Source: Longimicrobiales bacterium (GTDB taxonomy: Bacteria; Gemmatimonadota; Gemmatimonadetes; Longimicrobiales; Gaopeijiaceae). From it: a stretch of 64,000 bases of DNA. The notes beneath the pieces are model-generated. The model made no database searches and was not told where the DNA came from. It saw only the letters and a program-made list of their open reading frames with translations. Where the stretch lies: assembly GCA_951813395.1 (NCBI GenBank), contig OX638356.1, positions 599,340 through 663,339 on the forward strand, written 5' to 3'. How positions within the stretch are numbered: the first letter of the stretch is position 1; each line of letters opens with the position of its first letter. Made by a program: the position numbers and the translations under genes. Shown here one piece after another: positions 57,496 to 64,000 of the stretch.

Positions 57496-59337
57496 GTGAC
57501 GGGCGGATCGCGATTCGCGGCGTGCGCGAGGTGGTCGGGCTTTTTTACCCTGTGGATCGCCACCCTTGGCTGGCCCGGTGCCGCTCTTGCACAGGAGATC
57601 GGCGCGCGGGCCTTCCTCAGCGCTTCCCAGGTGGGAGTCGGCCGGCAGTTCGTGCTGAACGTGGAGGTTTCGGGCACGCAGCAGCTGGACGCCGATCCCG
57701 TGCTGCCGGACATGGAGGAATTCGCCAGCTTCCTGAGCGCGGGCACCTCGACCTCGTTCCAGATGGTCAACGGGCGCACAAGTGTGGCGGTCACCTACCA
57801 GTACAGGTTCCAGGCGCTGGCCGAGGGAACCTTCGAGATTGCGCCGGTGAGCGTCACGGTCGGGGACCGGACGGTGCAGACGGAGCCCGTCACGCTGGTG
57901 GTGTCCGATGCCCCGCCGCCACCCGATGCCGGCGGCAATCCGGACGATCCGGGCGCTGCCATCACGCCCGACGATCTCTTCCTCGAGACCCGGGTTTCCA
58001 GCGACCGCGCCTTCGAGAACGAACCGATCATCGTCGAGTACCGGATCTTCACGCGGGTTCCAGTGCAGTCCTATGCGATCACGACCCTTCCCCAGGCCAC
58101 GGGTTTCTGGACCGAGGAACTGGAACAGCCCGCCTCCCCGCAGGCGGAACGCGTCGTTCGCAACGGCGGCGAGTACCTTACGGCCACCGTGAGGCGGGTG
58201 GTCCTCTTCCCGACGGGGCCGGGCTCGAAGACGCTGGATCCGCTGAGCGTCGAGGCCCAGGTGCGGGTGCGTGAACGAAGCGTCTTCGATCCCTTCAGCG
58301 ATATCTTCGGGCGTTCGAGCCTCTTCGACCAGCGGGTTCCGGTGGTGGTGGCCTCGCGGCCGGTAGCGATAGAGGTTGTTCCGCTCCCTTCGGCGGACCG
58401 TCCGCGATCGTTTGCCGGGCACGTGGGCTCGCTGGGCGTTTCGGCCTCGGTGGACCGGGCCGCCGTCGAGACCAACGAAGCCGTGACTCTGACGGTGGAA
58501 TACTCCGGTACCGGCAATCTCCGGACCCTCTCGCCGCCCGAAATCGACTTCCCGGAGGAGTTCGAGGCGTTTCCGCCCGAGACCGGCGAGCGGATTTCAG
58601 AGGGTGGAGGAAGCCTGCAGGGCACCCGCAGCTTCGAGTATGTGCTGATTCCGCGGGTTCCAGGCGAGTTGACCATTCCCGGGGTCGAGGTCGCCTACTT
58701 CGATCCCGCTTCGCGGCGATACGGCAGCGCGCGTTCCCCGCCCCTGGCGGTCACCGTTACGGGTGACGCGGCGGAGGGAGACGGCTCCGGCGCGGTTCCC
58801 ACGACCGTCGAGACCATCCGCGACGAGATCCGCTTCATCCACGTCGGCAACCCGCGGTTCCGGAGGGTGGGGCTGCCCGTGTACGCCACCGGTGCCTTCT
58901 GGGTGGTGCTGTTGTTGCCGCTTGCCGCGGTGGGGGGAGCATTGGTCTTCCGGCGTCACCGGGATCGACTTGAGGGCGACGTGGCCTACGCCAGGGTGAG
59001 GAGGGCGGACCGGATGGCGAAGAAACGGCTGGCGCGCGCGCGAGGTCTCGCCGGCGGTGACCCGCGGGAGTTCTACGCCGAGGTCGCCGGTGCGCTCCAG
59101 GGACTGCTGGCCGACAAGCTCAACATGGCCGAGGCGGGGCTGGTCAGGGAGGAAGCGGAAAGGGTCGCGGCGCGGCGCGGGGCATCGCCGGAGCTGCTGG
59201 AGCGCCTCTTCGCGTGTCTCGACGACTATGATCGGCAGCGGTTCGCCCCCGCGGGTGCGGACCGGGAACCACCGGAGCGCGTCCTTGAGCGCGCGGCGGG
59301 CATCATGGGCGACCTTGCCCGGGAGCTGTCCCGATGA
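57496..59337 (+). CDS. batD: BatD protein
   Basis: Large exported protein of 613 residues: signal peptide, three or four Ig-like beta domains (GARAFLSASQVGVGRQFVLN, FSAGTSTSFQMVNGRTSVAVTYQYRF-like region typical of BatD), one transmembrane segment near 460-480 (AFWVVLLLPLAAVGGALVF), and a cytosolic helical tail. GTG 57496 preceded by AGGAGG. Oxygen-tolerance family; exact function unknown. Confidence 0.92.
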   Translation: MTGGSRFAACARWSGFFTLWIATLGWPGAALAQEIGARAFLSASQVGVGRQFVLNVEVSGTQQLDADPVLPDMEEFASFLSAGTSTSFQMVNGRTSVAVTYQYRFQALAEGTFEIAPVSVTVGDRTVQTEPVTLVVSDAPPPPDAGGNPDDPGAAITPDDLFLETRVSSDRAFENEPIIVEYRIFTRVPVQSYAITTLPQATGFWTEELEQPASPQAERVVRNGGEYLTATVRRVVLFPTGPGSKTLDPLSVEAQVRVRERSVFDPFSDIFGRSSLFDQRVPVVVASRPVAIEVVPLPSADRPRSFAGHVGSLGVSASVDRAAVETNEAVTLTVEYSGTGNLRTLSPPEIDFPEEFEAFPPETGERISEGGGSLQGTRSFEYVLIPRVPGELTIPGVEVAYFDPASRRYGSARSPPLAVTVTGDAAEGDGSGAVPTTVETIRDEIRFIHVGNPRFRRVGLPVYATGAFWVVLLLPLAAVGGALVFRRHRDRLEGDVAYARVRRADRMAKKRLARARGLAGGDPREFYAEVAGALQGLLADKLNMAEAGLVREEAERVAARRGASPELLERLFACLDDYDRQRFAPAGADREPPERVLERAAGIMGDLARELSR

Positions 59338-60122
59338 AACGCGCCGCTGCACGGATACCGGCCCGCGCGCTCATCGCGGTCGGCGCGCTGTTTCTGCCTG
59401 TCCTGTCCGCACCCCTAAGCGCGCAGCGGGCGCTCTTCGACGAGGGCAACCGGCTCTACCAGGAGGGCGACTTCAGCGCGGCCGCGGGCAGCTACCGTGC
59501 GGTGCTGGAGGGCGGTTTCGAGTCGGCGGAGGTCTACTACAACCTCGGAAACGCCCACTTTCGCCTGGGCGATGTCGCGCAGGCCGTCCTCAACTACGAG
59601 CGCGCCGCGCGGCTGGATCCCGCAAACGAGGATGTCCAGGCGAACCTGGTGCTGGTCACGCAGATGCTTCAGGACCGGATCGAGCCCCTGCCCCGCTTCT
59701 GGGTGCTCTCCGTATTCGAGTGGTGGATGGCTCTCGTACCGCGTGAATGGCTCGTGGGGGCGGTCGCCGTCTGCTACATCGTGCTCGGCCTGACTGCGGT
59801 GCTGCTGGTGCTCGGCCGCTCCGGCGGACGGCGCGCGGCGGCGCTGCGCAGGCTCGCGTACGCTGGCGCGGTGGCAACCCTGGTCCTCGGGGGAACGCTG
59901 TTGGTCCGTGAGGCGGGGTGGGCGGTTCCGGAGCAGGCGGTCGTCATGGCGGCGGAAGCGCGGGTGCTCAGCGCACCGTCGGAAGAGGGGGGACTGACGG
60001 TCTTCACGCTGCACGAGGGCACCACGGTGAGAATCGACAGGCGCGCCGGAGAGTGGGCCGAGATCGTGCTGGCGGACGGGAAGGTCGGCTGGCTGCCGCT
60101 GGCGGTTCTGGAGGTTGTCTAG
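59334..60122 (+). CDS. batE: BatE-like TPR and SH3b membrane protein
   Basis: Protein of 262 residues: signal peptide, TPR repeats (EGNRLYQEGDFSAAAGSYRAVLEG, YYNLGNAHFRLGDVAQAVLNYERA), two transmembrane helices (about 138-160 and 175-195) and a C-terminal SH3b-like domain (VFTLHEGTTVRIDRRAGEWA, GWLPLAVLE). ATG overlaps the batD stop. Last gene of the operon. Confidence 0.88.
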   Translation: MKRAAARIPARALIAVGALFLPVLSAPLSAQRALFDEGNRLYQEGDFSAAAGSYRAVLEGGFESAEVYYNLGNAHFRLGDVAQAVLNYERAARLDPANEDVQANLVLVTQMLQDRIEPLPRFWVLSVFEWWMALVPREWLVGAVAVCYIVLGLTAVLLVLGRSGGRRAAALRRLAYAGAVATLVLGGTLLVREAGWAVPEQAVVMAAEARVLSAPSEEGGLTVFTLHEGTTVRIDRRAGEWAEIVLADGKVGWLPLAVLEVV

Positions 60123-60144
60123 CAGTTGGCGCCAGCCGTGGACG

Positions 60145-62244
60145 CTACCGCACGCTGAACTGAATTCGCAACGTGCGGCCGGGCTGGGGCAGGCCGCACT
60201 GGTCCAACACGACGGAATCGGTGAGGTTGGCCGCCCCGAAAGTGACATCCACGGTGCGCGCCGATCCCCCGCGTCCGGCCACGAACACCTTCCGGGCCTC
60301 CAGGTCGAAGGTGGCGCTGGCTTCCATGCGCTCCAGGCCGGTGACTTCGACATTCTGGCAGTATTGAACCCCGCGGAACCGGAAGAAACCGCTGACGGTA
60401 ACCTCCCTCGGGACAATGGCACCCAGATTGAGCGTACCCGAAACAGCGGGCGCGTACTCTGCCCTGTGATCCTCTCCGGGCACCCGGATGCGAATCCTCT
60501 GCAGCGTCAGGCCGCTGCCAAAAGTGAAGGCGCCCCTGGTTCCCGACGTGAGCACTTCGAGCCCCGTGGACCGAACCTCGTCGCGGTTGACTCGCCTGAA
60601 GCGGGGACCTTCCGTGGTCACCGTGCTGGTGCGCACGATCCCGTCCCTGAGCCTGTGGTGAAAGCCGACCATCTGCAGTCGCGTTTCGCCAGCGCTGATT
60701 GTGACGCCGGCTTCTCCGGCGACCAGGCTCTCGGGTCGAAGTTCGGGATTTGGCTCGAAGCGTCCCAGAGCTCCCGAATACAGTTCGCGAAGCGATGGGA
60801 ACCGGGTCCGCCGACTGAGTCCCGCATGATAGACGGCGTTGCCGCCCGAGCCTGTGCGCGTGATCCCGGTCCGCATTCCCCAATCCCAGAGGGTGCCCAG
60901 CGGCGGCTTGTCCCCCGAGCGCGGCGTGTTCGACCCGTCCACCGAGGCCCCCAGGGTCCAGCGCGTATCACCGCTTCCTCCCTCGGTGCCCCCTCCTCCG
61001 ATCTCCAGTTCGCCTCCGAGACTCCACAGGCGCTGCTGGTAGTCGAAGGTCCCACCGGATGCGAACGTCTCTGTGTGGCTGACGTTGGCGACGGTCAGCG
61101 CGCTCCGTACTTCGGCCCCGACATCGAACAGGTGGTCTCCGAGGATGCGTCCCGTCAGGGTAGAGGTTTCACCCTTCTCGCCGTCCACCACGGTTCGATA
61201 TGCCGCAGTGGCGTATTCGTCGATCTCGGTTGTTGACGTGTTCAGGCCCAGACTGGCCTGGAGATCACCTTCGCCGAAGCCTGTGCTCCGCGTGCCGGTG
61301 CCCCCCGACAGCGTCAGGAACAGGCGCGACTGGTGTGGATAGCGCCAAAGTCGAGGGTCCTCGACATGGGCCTCCGGCGGCACCCCGCGCTCGACGTCCG
61401 ACGCGCTGACCAGCGTCGAGAACCAGGCGCCGCCGTCTCCGCGGTAGCGGGAGGAAAGGAAGCCATCAATCAGTCGCCGGTCGGAATTGAGTCGCCGCCC
61501 GTCGGCGTCGGCAAGCAACGCCTGGTTCAGATCTTCATCCTCCCCGGCGCTGCCCGGCAGCGTCACGCCGGGAGTGTCGCGGTATGCGCCGCCCCCTCGC
61601 ACGGTCCATCTGGACGCATCTCGGTCGAGCATTGCGCCCGCCGTCGCGCTCGCGTTCGTTCCCCCCACCTCGTCGACCGAGAGGGCCCCGACGAAGGGTG
61701 GAACAGGCCCTTCGAGCGACGTTCCCCGTCCGACGTCGAATTCGATGGCTCCGCCGAGAACGTTGGGCCCGTGGAGCATTGACGAGAGCCCGCGCAGCAG
61801 CGTGACGTTGCGGAATGCCGTGAGCGGGATGACCGACATGTCGGTTCGGTGGTCCCATCCCACGGTCAGCGGGATACCGTCGAGCAGTATTGCGATCTGA
61901 CGGTCCTCCGCGCCACGCATGTCGGGCTGCACCTCGCCGCGGGAATTTGCCCGCACTTCGATCATCGGCATCCGGCGCAGGAAGTCCTCCATGGTCGGCG
62001 CAGCGAGCACCCCGGCCGAGTCGAGGGAGATTTCGACGGCGCTGGTGCCCCCGGTCGTAGTTGAAGGACGCGGCACCTCCACCCTCAGTCCACGCACCTC
62101 CATGACGAGGGTGTCACGCGCGACCGACGTCGTGTCCTGCGCAGACGCGGTTGTCGTACCGGCCACGAGCAGCACGAGAGCGGCGGTGACCGGCCGGACA
62201 TCGAGACGGCGGATCCTGAGGCGCGGCGCACGGCCATCGATCAT
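60145..62244 (-). CDS. TonB-dependent outer membrane receptor
   Basis: Outer membrane transporter of 699 residues. Signal peptide (LVLLVAGTTTASAQ), plug domain (EDFLRRMPMIEVRANS, IAILLDGIPLTVGWDHRTDM, RNVTLLRGLSSMLHGPNVLGG), then the beta-barrel. It ends RTLRIQFSVR rather than in Phe. A TonB box is not evident; DTLVMEVRGL could serve. Substrate may be a metal complex or vitamin. Convergent with the bat operon; 10 bp downstream of the transketolase gene on the same strand. Confidence 0.9.
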   Translation of the reverse strand: MIDGRAPRLRIRRLDVRPVTAALVLLVAGTTTASAQDTTSVARDTLVMEVRGLRVEVPRPSTTTGGTSAVEISLDSAGVLAAPTMEDFLRRMPMIEVRANSRGEVQPDMRGAEDRQIAILLDGIPLTVGWDHRTDMSVIPLTAFRNVTLLRGLSSMLHGPNVLGGAIEFDVGRGTSLEGPVPPFVGALSVDEVGGTNASATAGAMLDRDASRWTVRGGGAYRDTPGVTLPGSAGEDEDLNQALLADADGRRLNSDRRLIDGFLSSRYRGDGGAWFSTLVSASDVERGVPPEAHVEDPRLWRYPHQSRLFLTLSGGTGTRSTGFGEGDLQASLGLNTSTTEIDEYATAAYRTVVDGEKGETSTLTGRILGDHLFDVGAEVRSALTVANVSHTETFASGGTFDYQQRLWSLGGELEIGGGGTEGGSGDTRWTLGASVDGSNTPRSGDKPPLGTLWDWGMRTGITRTGSGGNAVYHAGLSRRTRFPSLRELYSGALGRFEPNPELRPESLVAGEAGVTISAGETRLQMVGFHHRLRDGIVRTSTVTTEGPRFRRVNRDEVRSTGLEVLTSGTRGAFTFGSGLTLQRIRIRVPGEDHRAEYAPAVSGTLNLGAIVPREVTVSGFFRFRGVQYCQNVEVTGLERMEASATFDLEARKVFVAGRGGSARTVDVTFGAANLTDSVVLDQCGLPQPGRTLRIQFSVR

Positions 62245-62254
62245 GTCCGTCGGC

Positions 62255-64000
62255 TCATCCCTTCTTGAGATGCTGACGTCGTACAGCGTCGGCCACGGCT
62301 TCCGCCGTGATGCCGTAGTGGCGGTAGATCTCCTGGAACGGAGCCGAGGCTCCGAAGCGGTCGATGCCGACTGAAGTGCCTCCGATTCCTACCCATCGCT
62401 CCCATCCCATGGTGCTGCCAGCCTCGACCGATACCTTCAGTACGTGACGCGGGAGGATCTGTTCCCGGTAGCCGGAGGGCTGTGCCGCAAACAGGCGCCA
62501 GCTGGGCATGCTCACGACCCGCGCGCCGACGCCCTCGGAGGCCAATCTCTCACGCGCCTCGAGGGCAATCCCCACTTCGGATCCCGACGCGACCACTACG
62601 GCGTCGAGAGTGGTTCCGCCTGGAGCATCCCGCAGCACGTAGGCTCCGCGGTGTAGCCGGCGGGCCGGGGGTTTTCCCGGTCTCCTGTCGATAACGGGGA
62701 CGGTCTGGCGGGTCAGTGCCAGGAATGACGGCCCCTCTCGATAGGCGAGTGCCGCTCGCCATGCCTCGGCGGTCTCGGGGCCGTCGGCCGGCCGGAGGTC
62801 CAGGAGGCCGGGAATGGCCCGGAGCGCGGCCAGCTGCTCGATGGGCTGATGCGTCGGCCCGTCCTCGCCAAGGCCGATACTGTCGTGTGTGAAGACGTAG
62901 GTGACGGGCAGCCCCATCAGTGCGGCGAGCCGAATCGAGGGCCGCATGTAGTCCGAGAAGATGAGGAAGGTGCCGCCGAAGGGGTGCATGCCACCATGCA
63001 GCGCCATGCCGTTTATGATCGCTCCCATCGCGTGCTCGCGCACGCCGAAGTGAACGATCCTCCCACCGGGATTGTCGCGGAGGAGATCCCCGCTTCCAAC
63101 GATGTCGGTCTTGTTCGAACCCCCCAGATCCGCGGAACCGCCGAGCATCGTCGGCAAGGCGCTGGCGGCACCCTGCAACACCTTGCCCGAGTGGTTGCGC
63201 GTCGCGGTCGCCGGCGCCGAGGACAGGTCCGGCAGAGCATCGTCCCATCCCTCGGGGAGCTCTCCCGCCATAACGGCTTCGAACTCGGAGGCGAGTTCGG
63301 GGAACTCCGCGCGGTATGCCTCAAATCGCCGGGTCCAGGCTTCCTGGTGCGCGGCCCTGCCCGCCGCCGCGCGGCGCCAATGCTCCAGTGCGGCGGGCTC
63401 CACGTGGAAGGGTTCCAGCGACGGATACCCGATATTGCGCTTGGTCGCCTCGATCTCGTCCGTGCCGAGCGGTGCCCCGTGGGTGGCCGCGGTGCCTGCC
63501 ATATTGGGGCTTCCCTCCGCAATGGTCGTCCTCAGGGCGATGAGCGAAGGACGCTCTGTCTCGGCCCTGGCGGCGAGGAGAGCCGCGTCGATGGCCTCCA
63601 GATCGGTGCCGTCGTCTACCATGAGGGTATGCCAGCCGTACCCCTGGAAGCGCTGGCACTGATCCGTGGCCGTGGCCAGGTCGGTGGCGCCCTCGATCGT
63701 GATGCGGTTGTCATCGAAGATCCAGACCAGCTTGCCGAGTCCCTGGTGCCCGGCAATCTCGGCGGCCTCGTGGGAAATCCCCTCCATGAGATCGCCGTCG
63801 GAGCAGAGGGCATAGGTACGGTGACCCACGACATCGTGGCCGGGCCGATTGTAGCGCTCCGCGAGCCAGCGCTCCGCCAGCGCCATTCCGACCGAATTGG
63901 CGACGCCCTGGCCCAGGGGTCCGGTCGTGGTCTCGACGCCGGGCGTGTGGCCGTACTCGGGGTGGCCGGGCGTCTTGCTGCCCCACTGCCGGAACCGCCT
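62255..64000 (-). CDS. tkt: transketolase, 5' end outside window
   Basis: Thiamine-diphosphate enzyme of the pentose phosphate/Calvin pathways. The visible 581 codons are open to the right edge and have [20 protein letters not shown] before the ATG at 63886, so the N-terminus lies outside. TPP motif [15 protein letters not shown] with DDNRITIEG; pyrimidine-domain motifs [50 protein letters not shown]-terminal domain [10 protein letters not shown] and [10 protein letters not shown]. Stop at 62255. Confidence 0.96.
   Translation of the reverse strand, partial: RRFRQWGSKTPGHPEYGHTPGVETTTGPLGQGVANSVGMALAERWLAERYNRPGHDVVGHRTYALCSDGDLMEGISHEAAEIAGHQGLGKLVWIFDDNRITIEGATDLATATDQCQRFQGYGWHTLMVDDGTDLEAIDAALLAARAETERPSLIALRTTIAEGSPNMAGTAATHGAPLGTDEIEATKRNIGYPSLEPFHVEPAALEHWRRAAAGRAAHQEAWTRRFEAYRAEFPELASEFEAVMAGELPEGWDDALPDLSSAPATATRNHSGKVLQGAASALPTMLGGSADLGGSNKTDIVGSGDLLRDNPGGRIVHFGVREHAMGAIINGMALHGGMHPFGGTFLIFSDYMRPSIRLAALMGLPVTYVFTHDSIGLGEDGPTHQPIEQLAALRAIPGLLDLRPADGPETAEAWRAALAYREGPSFLALTRQTVPVIDRRPGKPPARRLHRGAYVLRDAPGGTTLDAVVVASGSEVGIALEARERLASEGVGARVVSMPSWRLFAAQPSGYREQILPRHVLKVSVEAGSTMGWERWVGIGGTSVGIDRFGASAPFQEIYRHYGITAEAVADAVRRQHLKKG

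Overview
The window looks like chromosomal DNA of a high-GC, Gram-negative, aerobic bacterium. I infer Gemmatimonadota or a close relative (possibly a marine or host-associated lineage). The reasons are the many lipoprotein-type 6-bladed beta-propeller, LVIVD/choice-of-anchor B, AMIN-like and TPR proteins, a TonB receptor, frequent GTG/TTG starts, and tightly overlapping genes (ATGA, GTGA, TTGA junctions). This placement comes from gene style only, with no marker phylogeny.

The most notable content is two genes that each carry one in-frame UGA exactly where the catalytic cysteine of their family should be. They are an OsmC-type peroxidase (1230-1697, minus, UGA at codon 65) and a peroxiredoxin-like thiol oxidoreductase (46854-47507, minus, UGA-Pro-Tyr-Cys at codon 84). 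In both, the frame stays open and the family similarity resumes after the UGA. In both, a short hairpin with G in its apical loop lies 15-19 nt downstream, as in bacterial SECIS elements. Two independent cases in 64 kb point to an organism that uses selenocysteine. No selA, selB, selD or tRNA-Sec lies in the window.

Layout. 1-6.3 kb: beta-propeller lipoprotein (5' cut), OsmC selenoprotein, diaminopropionate ammonia-lyase, MsrA, a K+ channel with a zinc ribbon, a DUF1707 protein, DoxX, bacilliredoxin. 6.4-11.8 kb: a molybdenum hydroxylase operon whose FAD subunit has the four-cysteine [4Fe-4S] insertion typical of 4-hydroxybenzoyl-CoA reductase, interrupted by a DUF1460 lipoprotein gene. 11.8-20.3 kb: thiolase, zinc alcohol dehydrogenase, ADP-forming acyl-CoA synthetase, enoyl-CoA hydratase, D-aminoacylase-type amidohydrolase, LVIVD lipoprotein. 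20.3-26.3 kb: AMIN-like lipoprotein and a sufC-sufB-sufD-Rieske-sufS operon with a promoter and Fur-like palindrome. 26.4-32.2 kb: TPR protein, ECF sigma factor with membrane anti-sigma candidate, YbjQ, orphan DNA methyltransferase, amidohydrolase. 32.3-43.0 kb: ligA, polX (polymerase site degenerate, PHP domain intact), Ca2+/cation antiporter, class III aminotransferase, RND pump, pterin dehydratase, squalene/phytoene synthase-like gene.

43.0-46.9 kb: a 17-gene tRNA array behind a clear sigma-70-type promoter. A pair of ~127-bp repeats follows two of the tRNA-Ser genes; each carries an inverted and a direct copy of its own tRNA's 3' end. The array ends at an intact IS5/IS1182-like insertion sequence flanked by CTAG. 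46.9-51.5 kb: the peroxiredoxin-like selenoprotein, a secreted repeat protein, a small exported protein, a Tat-exported NAD-dependent epimerase and another beta-propeller lipoprotein.

51.6-60.1 kb: a complete Bat (aerotolerance-type) operon: MoxR ATPase, DUF58, DUF4381-like, BatA, BatB, Gln-rich BatC, a possible 30-residue ORF, BatD, BatE. 60.1-64 kb: a TonB-dependent receptor and a transketolase cut by the right edge. Redox defence and repair recur across the window (OsmC, Prx, MsrA, bacilliredoxin, Suf, Bat). No stretch longer than about 220 bases outside the insertion sequence lacks a gene or RNA; the longest is 28023-28236.
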